Source: Variovorax sp. J22P240 (GTDB lineage: Bacteria; Pseudomonadota; Gammaproteobacteria; Burkholderiales; Burkholderiaceae_C). From it: a stretch of 64,000 nucleotides of DNA. Within the stretch, counting starts at the first letter, position 1. The number at the start of each line of letters is the position of its first letter. Positions 17,585 to 26,933 of the stretch are shown one piece after another. A model generated the notes under the pieces. That model saw nothing but the letters and a program-made list of their open reading frames with translations. It ran no database searches and had not been told where the DNA came from. The position numbers and the translations under genes are program-made. The DNA is taken from positions 124,001 to 188,000 of the forward strand of contig NZ_JASZYR010000009.1 in NCBI RefSeq assembly GCF_030316855.1, written 5' to 3'.

Positions 17585-18844
17585 ATGAATGACGTACGCA
17601 AGCTGCTGAACCGCGAAGAGCTGCTGAACTTGCAGCGCAAGTCCAGCTGGAAGGCCATCTGGATGCTGCTGGTCAACTGGAGCCTGATCGTGGCCAGCTT
17701 TGCCGTCGTCGTCGCCTGGCCGGGCGTTGCAACCGTGGCGCTGGCCATGCTTGTGTTGGCCGGTCGCCAGCTGGGACTGGGCATCCTGATGCACGAGTGC
17801 GCGCATCGCTCCTTCACGCCCTCACGCCCGTTGAACGACTGGATCGGGCAATGGCTGTGCGCCGCGCCGGTTTTCGCCGACCTGTCGGTCTATCGCAGCT
17901 ATCACATGACCCACCATGTGAAGACCGGCACCGTCGACGATCCGGACCTGCCCAACTACCGTGGCTACCCGGTGAGCCGGGCCTCGTTGGCGCGCAAGGT
18001 CTTGCGCGATCTGATCGGCCTCACTGGCCTGAAGGCGGCGGCCACGCTGGTCGTGCTGTACGCCCATGCCGAGCCCGAAAAGCTGCGTTTCGGCTATGCC
18101 TACAAGAAGCAGAGTGTCGAACCCACAGAAGTGGGTGGCGATGGTCCGGGAAAGCGCAGCGTGCGCCACCTGCTGTGGAATGCCCGCCGCATCCTGCTGG
18201 TGCACGCGGCGGCGCTCGCCATGCTGTGGGCTTGTGGTCACCCGATCGCCTATCTGCTGTGGCCAGCCACTTGGCTGACCGTCTACATGCTGGTCAGCCG
18301 CGTTCGCAACGCCGCCGAACATGGCGCGCTGCCCGGCACCATGAGCCAAGACATCTGGTCCAACACCCGGACGGTGCATGCGGGGTGGTGGGAGCGCATG
18401 CTGTTTGCGCCCAACTTCGTCAACTACCACGTCGAGCACCATCTGGCACCGACTGTGCCCTCGTACAACCTCCGGCGCCTGCACCGGCTGCTGCGGGACA
18501 AGGGCGCCTTGGAGCAAGCCCACGTGGCTGGAGGCTATGCCGAGGTCATAAGGAGCCTCGTCGGCAGGCCGCGTCCCGACATCGCGCTGCATGGTTTCCT
18601 TCTGGCGACCCATTCCGACGGCCTTGCCGCCCGCTGCATCCGCACCTGCCAGCCCGTCCTCGATTCAAGCCCGGCTGTCACAGCTCAGGCGCTGGCCGCG
18701 GTGCAGTCTCGTTGCGAGACGCTTGCCCCCGAGCAGAGACGGGCAGCGAACACTGAGAGGCGGGAGAAAGAAATCCGAGAACTGCGGAAGGAACTTCACC
18801 ATTCGGAGGGGCAACTGCGCAAATTGAAGCACTCGGACCCCTGA
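17585..18844 (+). CDS. Membrane fatty acid desaturase with extended C-terminus
   Basis: Three histidine boxes define the di-iron desaturase: HECAH (near 70), HMTHH (near 107) and HVEHH (near 285), between pairs of membrane helices. The enzyme would insert a double bond in a fatty acyl chain at the inner membrane. The protein is 419 residues: beyond about residue 330 it carries an extra tail of some 90 residues, ending in a charged coiled-coil-like stretch (ERREKEIRELRKELHHSEGQ). The divergent GlxA-like gene is its likely regulator. Confidence 0.88.
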   Translation: MNDVRKLLNREELLNLQRKSSWKAIWMLLVNWSLIVASFAVVVAWPGVATVALAMLVLAGRQLGLGILMHECAHRSFTPSRPLNDWIGQWLCAAPVFADLSVYRSYHMTHHVKTGTVDDPDLPNYRGYPVSRASLARKVLRDLIGLTGLKAAATLVVLYAHAEPEKLRFGYAYKKQSVEPTEVGGDGPGKRSVRHLLWNARRILLVHAAALAMLWACGHPIAYLLWPATWLTVYMLVSRVRNAAEHGALPGTMSQDIWSNTRTVHAGWWERMLFAPNFVNYHVEHHLAPTVPSYNLRRLHRLLRDKGALEQAHVAGGYAEVIRSLVGRPRPDIALHGFLLATHSDGLAARCIRTCQPVLDSSPAVTAQALAAVQSRCETLAPEQRRAANTERREKEIRELRKELHHSEGQLRKLKHSDP

Positions 18845-19133
18845 CGCCTCGCCTCGCGTCCGTCGGGCGGAATTCCTACAAGGACCTGAACGAGATGCCT
18901 CACTTTCTGCGGAACTTTGCTACCCCGATGCGCAAGTCAGGCCTTCCGATTGGCAAGGAGTGCCGACCATCCAAGGAATGACCTTCCGCGCCAATGAAGC
19001 GTCCTGCGCGACTCGCCAACCAAATCGCTATGAGCTTGTGCCTGGCGGCCGCTCAGGCGCAGAAACAACCGTCGCGCGCGCTTGCAACGCGCACGGAAAC
19101 GCTTGAGCAGAATATCGGCAGATGGTGCCTAAC

Positions 19134-19628
19134 TCAGGCGCGTCGTTGCGAGGCCACGCGTTGGAGCAACTCGAAGAGCAAAGCGCCTTCGCCCGGCGTC
19201 AGATGGCTCAGGAGTTCCTTTTCCATCGACATCGCCACCGCTTCCGCCCTCTTGACCAGATCGGCGCCCTTGCGCGTCAGCCGCACATGCTGGGAGCGTC
19301 GATCGACCTCGCTGCGGCTGCGACCCAGCAGGCCGCGCGCTTCGAGCCGGTCCAGTGTCACTGTGAGATACGGCATCGACACGCCGAGCGCACGTGCGAG
19401 CTGCTTCGGACCTACATCGCGATTCGCGTCTACCAGCACCAGCAACGAATATTCAGCCCGGCGGAGATCGAAGGGCTCGCCGACATTCTTGAGGAACAGG
19501 TTGGTCGTCGGGATCGCCGCCTGCACGAGGCTGTAGCCGAGAAGCCGGCGCATGCGCTCGTCCTCCAGACCTCCACGAGCGGAATGCGAGGCGGGCTCAT
19601 GCGAGGGGGTCGAGGTGCGTGCCGTCAT
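19134..19628 (-). CDS. MarR-family transcriptional regulator
   Basis: A 164-residue winged-helix protein: QLARALGVSMPYLTVTLDRLE is the recognition region and RSRSEVDRRSQHVRLTRKG the wing. ATG 19628 is preferred to the TTG four codons upstream; a second possible ATG (MRRLLGYSL) begins nearer to the conserved domain. It lies 58 bp after the tannase-family gene on the same strand and may share its transcript, so it could control it. Confidence 0.88.
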   Translation of the reverse strand: MTARTSTPSHEPASHSARGGLEDERMRRLLGYSLVQAAIPTTNLFLKNVGEPFDLRRAEYSLLVLVDANRDVGPKQLARALGVSMPYLTVTLDRLEARGLLGRSRSEVDRRSQHVRLTRKGADLVKRAEAVAMSMEKELLSHLTPGEGALLFELLQRVASQRRA

Positions 19629-19686
19629 GATGGGCGGCAAGTGTAGCCACTGCGCCGCCCTCGACGATGCCGGTACGCGAGGCGCT

Positions 19687-21603
19687 TCAGGGTGTCGTGC
19701 AGACGTAGTTGGCCGGGTCGTTCTGCGCTGTCAGCGCCGCAGGCGAGGTACCCGTCGCACCGGTGTACTTCGCGTACTGCGGATAGGGGCACAGCGGCCG
19801 GACACGGGTCGTCGCACCTGCCGGCAGCGTCCATCCGAACTGGGTCGGCGTCGTGGTGCTCGAACTCGCGATCAGGCGGTCGGGCGCCTGCCCCTTCTCG
19901 ACCCAGTTGACGACTGCGGTGAAGGCCGGAAACGAATCGGTTGCCGGACCGCCCGAGCAATGGTTCATGCCAGGCACTGCGAACAGCCGGGCAAAGTCCT
20001 TGACCGTGCCATTGGCAGCCGTCTGGCTCAGTGCGCTGTACCAGTTGGCCGTGTAGTTGAACGAGAACACCGGATCGCTGGTGCCGTGATAGACGATCAG
20101 CTTGCCGCCCTTGTTCTTGAGCGTGGACAAGTCGGTCGAATGCGTGCCCATGAAGTCATAGGCAGACGTGCTGTAGATGCCGCTGGTGGTGGTGATCTTC
20201 GGTGCGTCGTTGTCCCAGTCGAAATGCAACTGGTATTGCACCAGCGAGTTTGCGGTCGACAGGCCTTGCGTGGGCGGGGTGGTGAAGACCAGCGGACCGG
20301 CGCCGCCGCCGAGCGTCACGTTGATCGCGCCGTTCACGCCGGGCGGGCCGAAGCCCGGGATCCCCACCTTCCAGATCAGCCAGCCCGTCGTGCCAATGCC
20401 CGCATCCCACGGCCAGTCCGCATAGAGCGCTTCGCCGGCGCTGTTCTTCGGGCCGCCCATGACTTTCTGCATGGCCGTGACTTGCGCAGCGCCGAGGCAG
20501 GCCGTCGGTGCGCCCGCGGCGCCGCAGGCCAGGGAGCTCACGTCAAAGGTGCATGACTTGTTGATCATGCCGTCCACCAGGCCGTCGTCGGCATCGCACT
20601 TGGCGAGGATCGCGGTCCGCATGGCCGACCACTGTGCCGACGTGAATGCCGAGGAGAGCAGTGGCGTGGTGCCGGCCCCTGGACCGGAGCTCTCGAAGAA
20701 TCCCTGTGCCGCCGCTGCGGCGCCGAACTGCTGGGTGTCCCAGGCTTCGGCCAGCCAGGCCTTGGGCAGATCAGAGCCCGGGTCACCGGCCACGATGCCG
20801 TCGAACTCGTCGCCGAAGCGCTGCGACACCATCATGGCCTCGCGCCCGCCCTCGGAGCAGCCCATGAAATAGGCGTAGTCCTGCTTCTTGCCGTAGTAGC
20901 GCGCGATCAGCTGGTTGGCGAGCTGCTTGGTCTGGCCGATGGCGTTGTAGCCGAAGTCCAGGCGCGCCTGCGGGTCAAGGCCGAAGGCAGAGCTGCCGGC
21001 ATTGTTGGGGTCGCTGTTGACGCTGTCACTGTGCCCGCTGTCGTCCGACACGGTCGCGTAGCCGGAAAGCAGCGGATTGACCGCCTCGGCGTTGGTGATG
21101 ACGCCCGTCGTGTTGGGGATGGAACCGTCCGTTCCGCCGCCGCCGCTGAAGAAGAGGCGGCTGTTCCAGGTGCTTGGAAGGTTGATCTGGAAACCGATCG
21201 CATAGGTGGTTTGCGCGTCGGTCTGGCCGGCGGCTTTGGCGCCCGCCCGGCCACCGTTGATGGTGCCAACCACGGCGCAATAGGTCTGCGGATTGCCGTT
21301 CGCGTCGGCGGCGGTGGTCTTCGATAGCGTGGCGGACGTCACGCTCACCTTGCGGCCCGTCGCCGACAACTCGGAGGCGAGTGCCGCCACCGCGGCGCAA
21401 CCGGCCGCCGCGTCGGGGTTGTTGAGAAGCGGTGGCTGCGCCGGTGCGGGGGCCGGTGCGGGAGGCGCGGCTGGTGCCGGCGCCGGGGCCGGGGCGGCCG
21501 CGATCGGCAACGAAAATCCGCTGCTCCCGCCGCCGCAACCGGTCACGGCAGCGGCGGACAGGGCGCCCGCGATCAAGACCTTCAACGTGGCGTGGGACTG
21601 CAT
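19687..21603 (-). CDS. Tannase/feruloyl esterase-family lipoprotein
   Basis: The 638-residue alpha/beta hydrolase has a lipoprotein signal (AAAVTGC, cysteine at residue 23) followed by a proline-alanine linker to about residue 55. The tannase family CS-D-HC triad is complete: MGCSEGGREA (nucleophile serine next to a cysteine), HGTSDPV (aspartate) and GMNHCSGG (histidine followed by cysteine), the two cysteines forming the known disulfide. It should cleave phenolic esters such as gallate, ferulate or phthalate-type esters at the cell surface or periplasm. AGGAGACATC precedes ATG 21603. Confidence 0.92.
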   Translation of the reverse strand: MQSHATLKVLIAGALSAAAVTGCGGGSSGFSLPIAAAPAPAPAPAAPPAPAPAPAQPPLLNNPDAAAGCAAVAALASELSATGRKVSVTSATLSKTTAADANGNPQTYCAVVGTINGGRAGAKAAGQTDAQTTYAIGFQINLPSTWNSRLFFSGGGGTDGSIPNTTGVITNAEAVNPLLSGYATVSDDSGHSDSVNSDPNNAGSSAFGLDPQARLDFGYNAIGQTKQLANQLIARYYGKKQDYAYFMGCSEGGREAMMVSQRFGDEFDGIVAGDPGSDLPKAWLAEAWDTQQFGAAAAAQGFFESSGPGAGTTPLLSSAFTSAQWSAMRTAILAKCDADDGLVDGMINKSCTFDVSSLACGAAGAPTACLGAAQVTAMQKVMGGPKNSAGEALYADWPWDAGIGTTGWLIWKVGIPGFGPPGVNGAINVTLGGGAGPLVFTTPPTQGLSTANSLVQYQLHFDWDNDAPKITTTSGIYSTSAYDFMGTHSTDLSTLKNKGGKLIVYHGTSDPVFSFNYTANWYSALSQTAANGTVKDFARLFAVPGMNHCSGGPATDSFPAFTAVVNWVEKGQAPDRLIASSSTTTPTQFGWTLPAGATTRVRPLCPYPQYAKYTGATGTSPAALTAQNDPANYVCTTP

Positions 21604-22348
21604 GATGTCTCCTGTTGTTAACTATTCTTTGTGGCGATCTCTTGCTCGATCACCGCACCTCAGTCTGAATCTCAGAACTGCAAAGGGCAGCGAGAAGGGC
21701 AGAATAGTTATTTCACTTAATCATTTGCTCAGGGGATACCCGTATCGACGATGACCAGCCTTCGGCGGTGCGTGCTCGCGGCCAGCCTTCATCTGCCGCA
21801 AACCTGATCGAACCGTTGCAGTTGCTCTTCCCCATGGCTGAGGGGCTCGGCATCAAGTTGAACGCCAACGTCACTACGTCCGTCGTGAAGTGCTCCAGCC
21901 GAACGTTCGGACCGTACCGGTTGCCGCGCGTTGAAGGAGAGGGAAACGGCGACAGCGCGCACGCAATCGGCCTTGGCTTGGCATGTGGCGAGGTGCTCGC
22001 GATGAACTGGTAGAGAAGGCAGGGCGCCACCGACCGATCGAAGCCGTGGTCTGAATGCTGGCGTACTGAAAGATCCACAGAGCGAAGACCAATGGGGGCT
22101 TACAGAGCTAGATCGTCTCAAGCGCATCGGCTGACCGATTCGGTGAGCGATGGAGCTCGATGGCCGAACCCCTGGCCGCGGCGCTGTATGCCGGAAGCCC
22201 TGGCCCGTTTCACCGCCGACAAGGGGTGCTTCGACTGAAGCCGCTGACCTTGGCGACCCTCTCGCGTATCGCGATTCAGCTCGTGCGTTTGCGCTCGCGG
22301 CGCACCGTTCGCAGGCGAAGAAGGTGATCTTGAACCTGACTCCCCCAC
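21604..22348. other. Long intergenic stretch without a recognisable gene
   Basis: These 745 bases hold several overlapping open frames on both strands, the longest about 200 codons on the minus strand (21789-22391), but it is serine/arginine-rich, has no ribosome site and runs into the following Bug gene. I see no family features and read it as decayed sequence. Confidence 0.55.
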
Positions 22349-23344
22349 CTACTCGGCAACGATTCTCGCCTGGCCAATCACACCCTTCCATCGGCTGCTT
22401 TCGTCCGCAGTGAGCTTCCTCAGCGCGTCGGCGCTGTACTCTTCGTCTGGCAGCAGTTGGATGCCCTGTGCGACCAGGCGGCTGCGCAAGGCGGGCTCGT
22501 CGAGAGCCTTCCGATAGGCGCTGTACATGGCCGCTCGCACGGACGCAGGAGTGCCCTCCGGCGCGTAGAGGCCATACCAGGTCACCGCAGAGAAACCGGG
22601 GATGGTTGCTTCCGCGACTGTGGGCACGTCGGCGAACTGCGGCAAGCGCCTTGCCCCCGTCTGGACGATGGCTCGCACGCGGCCACCCAGGACCTGTGTC
22701 AGCGCGGTATTGCTCTGGTCGAACATTGCATCGACCTGGCCTGACACCACGTCCACCATGGCCGGTGCTGCGCCCTTGTAGGAAACAGAAGTCACTTCGA
22801 TACCCGCGCGTTGAGCGAACAGCGCGCCCACCAGATGGGATGTGGAACCAATGCCTGCGTTGCCGAAATTGATGGTGCCAGGCTTTGCCTTTGCAGCCGC
22901 CACCAGTTGCTGGGCGGTCTTGTAAGGTGAGTTGACTCCAACAAGCAGGAGCAGCGGTGTGTCGGGCAGCCTGAACACTGGTTCGAAGTCCTTCATCGGA
23001 TCGTATGGAAGCTTCTTGTAGAGCGAAGGCGCCGCTGCCATCTGGCCGACATGACCAAGCAGGAACGTGTAGCCGTCCTTCGGCGCCCGGGCGACCTTGG
23101 CCGCGCCGATGGTGCCGCCTGCGCCGCCTACGTTGTCGATGATGATGGGCCGCCCCAGTTTCTCGGCAACCTTCTCGGCGATGTTCCGGGCCAGAGCGTC
23201 GGCGGGACCTCCAGCAGCAAACGGTACGACCCAGGTCACGGCGCGGTCCGGATAGGGTGCTGCGATCGTGGGTCCCGCAGCGGCGAAGGCGAGTGACAAG
23301 AGCGCGAAGGAACGCCGGGTCGTCAGTGAATAGCTAGCGAGCAT
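22349..23344 (-). CDS. Bug-family (TctC) receptor of the mesaconate-type island
   Basis: The 331-residue receptor has a twin-arginine-like signal peptide (MLASYSLTTRRSFALLSLAFAAAGPTIA) and the Bug core YPDRAVTWVVPFAAGGPADALARN. ATG 23344 puts the signal peptide at the N-terminus; an alternative ATG at 23416, 2 bases after the CaiB stop codon, would add 24 polar residues. Its position directly downstream of the CoA-transferase suggests that it captures the acid that the island degrades. There is no TctAB permease next to it. Confidence 0.9.
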   Translation of the reverse strand: MLASYSLTTRRSFALLSLAFAAAGPTIAAPYPDRAVTWVVPFAAGGPADALARNIAEKVAEKLGRPIIIDNVGGAGGTIGAAKVARAPKDGYTFLLGHVGQMAAAPSLYKKLPYDPMKDFEPVFRLPDTPLLLLVGVNSPYKTAQQLVAAAKAKPGTINFGNAGIGSTSHLVGALFAQRAGIEVTSVSYKGAAPAMVDVVSGQVDAMFDQSNTALTQVLGGRVRAIVQTGARRLPQFADVPTVAEATIPGFSAVTWYGLYAPEGTPASVRAAMYSAYRKALDEPALRSRLVAQGIQLLPDEEYSADALRKLTADESSRWKGVIGQARIVAE

Positions 23345-23418
23345 GGTGCGAATGTCCTGTGTGTCGAGAGTGTTTGAATCGGGATTGAATGCGGCGATGC
23401 GCGGGTACTTGCTCATGC

Positions 23419-24636
23419 TCAGCTCACCACACCCGTTGCACGGAGCTCGCGAATGCGGTCGACCGGCATGCCGATACTCCGCAGGACTCGGTCCGTGTCT
23501 TCGCCGACCATCGGCGCTCTTCGCGCGATGCCGCCTGGCGTTCGACTGAGCTTGATCGGCACGCCGGCAATGGTGACCCGGCGCTCGCTGCCGGGGTGGT
23601 CGACCTCCACCAACATGTTGCGCACCTGGAAGTGCGCGTCCCCAAACACGTCCTCCGCGGTGTAGACCGGTCCGAACGGGACTTTCCCGCCCAGGATCGC
23701 CTTGAGTTCGTCCTTGGTTCTTTGCCCGGTGAAGGCCTCCAATGCCCCGATGACCAGGTCCGCATGCTGCACCCGCGCAGCGTTGGTTGCGCATTCGGGT
23801 GCTTCCGCCAGATCGGGGCGTTCCATCGCATGGGCCAACTTGCGCCATAGCGCGTCGGTCGCGCAGGCGATCGACACCCATCCATCCTTCGCCTCGAACA
23901 GCCCGAAGGGGCAGAGCAACGGGTGCTTGTTGCCCTCTGGCTTCGGAGCGACGCCCTGGTACGAGCGCTGGTAGACGATGCGCTCGGTCAGCGCCAGGAT
24001 GCAGTCGACCATCGACACGTCGACGAGCTGCCCTTCGCCCGTCCTGCGTGCGTGATGCACCGCGGAGAGGATGCCGATGGCGAGCATCAGCGCAGGCACG
24101 GTATCGCCGACCCCAGGGCCGATCTTGGTCGGCGAGTGCTCGTCGGGTCCGGTAATGCCCATGATGCCGCCCATCGCCTGTGCAACCACGTCGTAGGCGG
24201 GCCATTCGTAGTAAGGACTTTCACCGCTGCGTCGATCGCCAAAGCCGCGCACCGTGGCATACACGAGGGCAGGATTGATCGCCGAGAGCTCTTCGTATGA
24301 AAGCCCGAGTCGCTCCATCACGCCGCCGCGGAAATTCTCGACCAGCACGTCTGCGGAAGACACCAGTTCCTTCAGCACCTGCCGGCCCTCGGGATGTTTC
24401 AGGTCCAGTGCAATCGAGCCCTTGTTCCGGTTGACGCTTTGGAAATACCCGCCGAACGACCGGAACTCGTCGTCCGGCAGGAAGGGGCCCGTGCGTCGCA
24501 TCCCCTCGCCCTCGGGCGGCTCGACCTTGACGACCTGTGCGCCGTGGTCGGCCAGGACCTGCGTGCAGAAAGGCCCTGCAAGCATTTGCGTGAGGTCGAT
24601 GACCCTGACATCCGATAGTGCACCTGAACTGAACAT
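23419..24636 (-). CDS. CaiB/BaiF family III CoA-transferase
   Basis: A 405-residue family III transferase: VRVIDLTQMLAGPFCTQVLADHGAQVVKVEPP at the N-terminus, NRNKGSIALDLKHPEGR near 60, ENFRGGVMERLGLSYEEL near 95, and the catalytic aspartate in GPGVGDTVPALM near 170. It moves CoA between carboxylic acids. The start is ATG 24636, with AAGGAG 6 bases upstream; the ATG two codons earlier sits on the ribosome site. Beside a mesaconyl-CoA hydratase and malyl-CoA-type lyase, a role in making mesaconyl-CoA (or isomerising it) is likely but unproven. Confidence 0.88.
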   Translation of the reverse strand: MFSSGALSDVRVIDLTQMLAGPFCTQVLADHGAQVVKVEPPEGEGMRRTGPFLPDDEFRSFGGYFQSVNRNKGSIALDLKHPEGRQVLKELVSSADVLVENFRGGVMERLGLSYEELSAINPALVYATVRGFGDRRSGESPYYEWPAYDVVAQAMGGIMGITGPDEHSPTKIGPGVGDTVPALMLAIGILSAVHHARRTGEGQLVDVSMVDCILALTERIVYQRSYQGVAPKPEGNKHPLLCPFGLFEAKDGWVSIACATDALWRKLAHAMERPDLAEAPECATNAARVQHADLVIGALEAFTGQRTKDELKAILGGKVPFGPVYTAEDVFGDAHFQVRNMLVEVDHPGSERRVTIAGVPIKLSRTPGGIARRAPMVGEDTDRVLRSIGMPVDRIRELRATGVVS

Positions 24637-24648
24637 TTCCATCTCCTT

Positions 24649-24657
24649 GGTACGTAC
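24649..24657. promoter_or_regulatory. GntR operator, site 1
   Basis: GGTACGTAC, containing the self-complementary octamer GTACGTAC, lies immediately upstream of the caiB ribosome site. It is the first of three copies in the divergent promoter region. Confidence 0.65.
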
Positions 24658-24713
24658 TTGGACCGCACGTGCGGGGTAGTGACGCTTGTAGCGTGCCGGG
24701 ATAATTTACTATC

Positions 24714-24726
24714 TAGGTACGTACAA
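24714..24726. promoter_or_regulatory. GntR operator, site 2
   Basis: TAGGTACGTACAA is the second copy of the GGTACGTAC motif. Its centre is 67 bp from site 1 and 42 bp from site 3; 42 bp is about four helical turns. Confidence 0.65.
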
Positions 24727-24755
24727 AGACGTCGTTCGATGTATCATATCGCCAC

Positions 24756-24769
24756 TAGGTACGTACCTA
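24756..24769. promoter_or_regulatory. GntR operator, site 3 (perfect palindrome)
   Basis: TAGGTACGTACCTA is a perfect 14-base palindrome, 39 bp before the hydratase start and just downstream of a TATCAT (24742-24747) that could be a -10 element, so a bound regulator would block this promoter. Confidence 0.7.
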
Positions 24770-24808
24770 CAAGCCAGCAACCCACATTTTTTAGAAGGAA
24801 ACCCTGAC

Positions 24809-25873
24809 ATGTCGAAAAGCAGGAGCGGCAACTTCTTCGAGGACTTCAAGCCGGGGCAAGTCCTTCGGCACGGCGTTCCCCGAACCCTGGGCGAGGGCGA
24901 TCGCAGCCTCTACATCGGTCTGACCGGCAGCCGGTCCGCCTTGAATACCGCGGCCACCACGGCGGTGGCGCTTGGCCTTCGCTCCGCGCCGATGGAAGAC
25001 CTGCTGGTGTTCAACGTCGTCTTCGGCAAGACAGTCCCCGAGCTGTCGCTCAACGCCGTCGCCAACCTGGGCTACGCCGATGCTCGTTTCCTGCAGCCCG
25101 TGTATGCCGGCGACACCCTGACTGTGACCAGCGAGGTGCTGGCTACCAAGGAGAACTCGAACGGCAAGAGCGGCGTGGTCTACGTGCGGTCAACCGCGAC
25201 GAATCAGGCAGGGGAGGCTGTCCTGACCTATGTGCGATGGGTCATGGTGCACAAGCGACAGACGGACGGCGTCGCTGCACAGGCGACGCCAGTGCCGGCG
25301 CTACCCATGCATGTCGACCCGTCGCGTCTGGTGGTCCCCGAGTTCACACAGACGAGGTATGTCACCGGCGTCACCGGGTTCGATGACCTTTGGGAAGACT
25401 ACGCCGTGGGTGAACGGATCGACCACGTGGGCTCCATGACGGTCAACGACAGTGACCACAGCATCGCGGCGCGTCTCTACCAGAACACGGCCAAGGCGCA
25501 TTTCGACGCCCACCTGATGGCGCAGAGTCCCGCGGGCCAACGCCTGGTCTACGGCGGGCACGTGATCTCGCTCTGCAGATCCTTGGCCTACGACGGGCTG
25601 GAGAACTGCCTTGGCATGCTCGCCCTCAACGGCGGGAGCCACGTGGCACCGGTGTTCGCCGGTGACACGCTCTCCTGCGTGACGCAGGTCGTCGACACCT
25701 ATGCCCTCGCCGGCGAAGTCGGCGCCTTGCGCCTGCGCACCATCGGTGCCAAGAACATCGGCACTGCCGGCGCCATCGCACTACCCGAACCCGGCGTCCC
25801 GAAACCCCGTTTCCCCAGCGAGGTTGTGCTGGACCTCGACTACACCGTCGCCATCCCGAAAAAGCAACCCTGA
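24809..25873 (+). CDS. mch: Mesaconyl-CoA hydratase (double MaoC-domain, Mch-like)
   Basis: The 354-residue protein closely follows the known mesaconyl-CoA (2-methylfumaryl-CoA) hydratase layout: GNFFEDFKPGQVLRHGVPRTL at the start, LLVFNVVFGKTVPELSLNAVA near 70, YVRWVMVHKR near 145, then a second hot-dog half with ARLYQNTAKAHFDAHL and VYGGHVISLCRSLAYDGL, where the hydratase histidine lies. It hydrates mesaconyl-CoA to beta-methylmalyl-CoA. GAAGGAAA precedes ATG 24809. The lyase gene follows 15 bp later, and the promoter holds the GntR operators. Confidence 0.87.
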   Translation: MSKSRSGNFFEDFKPGQVLRHGVPRTLGEGDRSLYIGLTGSRSALNTAATTAVALGLRSAPMEDLLVFNVVFGKTVPELSLNAVANLGYADARFLQPVYAGDTLTVTSEVLATKENSNGKSGVVYVRSTATNQAGEAVLTYVRWVMVHKRQTDGVAAQATPVPALPMHVDPSRLVVPEFTQTRYVTGVTGFDDLWEDYAVGERIDHVGSMTVNDSDHSIAARLYQNTAKAHFDAHLMAQSPAGQRLVYGGHVISLCRSLAYDGLENCLGMLALNGGSHVAPVFAGDTLSCVTQVVDTYALAGEVGALRLRTIGAKNIGTAGAIALPEPGVPKPRFPSEVVLDLDYTVAIPKKQP

Positions 25874-25888
25874 ACCCAAGGAAGAACC

Positions 25889-26881
25889 ATGGAAAAGCTC
25901 GTACATCCCAAGGACGCACTGTTCGCCGGCGAAAAGCCGTTCCCCGTGCTCGCTGCCTGCGAACACTTCGCTGGCAGCAAGAAACTGATCGACAAGGCGC
26001 TTGCGCTGCAGACCGACTACGGCCCGATCTTCGACATCACGGCCGACTGCGAGGACGGAGCGCCCGCGGGCGAGGAGGTCGCGCATGCGAACATGGTCGC
26101 CGACGCGGTGGCGTCGCCGCACAACGTCTTCAAGCGGATCGGCGTGCGCATCCATGATCCTTCGCACCCCTCGTGGAAGGAAGACGTGGACATTCTGCTG
26201 GCGAAGGCCGGCCGCGACATCGCCTACATCACCGTTCCGAAGGCAACCTCGTTCGCGCAAGCCGAGACGGCGGCGGCCTACGTGCAGGACACCGCCCGCC
26301 GCCTCGGCCTGGAGCGCACGATCCCGCTCCACATCCTGGTGGAAACGCACGGCGCCTTGCGCGACGTCGCGCAGATCGCGACCATCCCGAACCTGGAAGT
26401 CCTCGACTTCGGGCTGATGGACTTCGTGAGCGGACACCACGGCGCCATCGCAGCGTCCCAAATGCGCAGCCCTGGCCAGTTCGAGCACCGGCTGATCGCG
26501 CGTGCCAAGGCCGAGGTTGCGGCCGCTGCCCTTGCCAATGGTGTCGTGCCCGCCCACAACGTGTGCCTGAACCTCAAGGATGCCGAGGTGGTACGGCAGG
26601 ACGCGGCGCGTGCGCGCGGCGAGTTTGGATTCCTGCGGATGTGGAGCATCTATCCCGCGCAGATCAAGCCCATCGTCGAAGCCATGCAGCCTGCCTACGA
26701 AGAGGTCGCCGATGCGTCCGAGATCCTGGTGGCCGCCCAGAAGGCGGACTGGGGGCCGACGCAGTACAAGGGTGAGTTGCATGACCGGGCCACCTATCGC
26801 TACTTCTGGGTCGTCCTGGAAAAAGCCAAGGCCACCGGCATGACCTTGTCCAAGGCAGCAGCCGAGCAGTTTTTCGCCTGA
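25889..26881 (+). CDS. Malyl-CoA / beta-methylmalyl-CoA lyase (HpcH/HpaI family)
   Basis: A 330-residue aldolase of the CitE/malyl-CoA lyase type. It has the ITADCEDGAPAG segment, the metal-ligand glutamate in HILVETHGALRD and aspartate in DFGLMDFVSGHHG, and the C-terminal segment FLRMWSIYPAQIKPIVEAM. It should split beta-methylmalyl-CoA into glyoxylate and propionyl-CoA, or malyl-CoA into glyoxylate and acetyl-CoA. The gene is coupled to the hydratase by a 15-bp gap with an AAGGAAG ribosome site. A citramalyl-CoA lyase role is the main alternative. Confidence 0.88.
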   Translation: MEKLVHPKDALFAGEKPFPVLAACEHFAGSKKLIDKALALQTDYGPIFDITADCEDGAPAGEEVAHANMVADAVASPHNVFKRIGVRIHDPSHPSWKEDVDILLAKAGRDIAYITVPKATSFAQAETAAAYVQDTARRLGLERTIPLHILVETHGALRDVAQIATIPNLEVLDFGLMDFVSGHHGAIAASQMRSPGQFEHRLIARAKAEVAAAALANGVVPAHNVCLNLKDAEVVRQDAARARGEFGFLRMWSIYPAQIKPIVEAMQPAYEEVADASEILVAAQKADWGPTQYKGELHDRATYRYFWVVLEKAKATGMTLSKAAAEQFFA

Positions 26882-26933
26882 GGCTCGCTGCGGGATGGGC
26901 CTTTACAATGTCCGGACCTAGCCTGCCTTTCCG

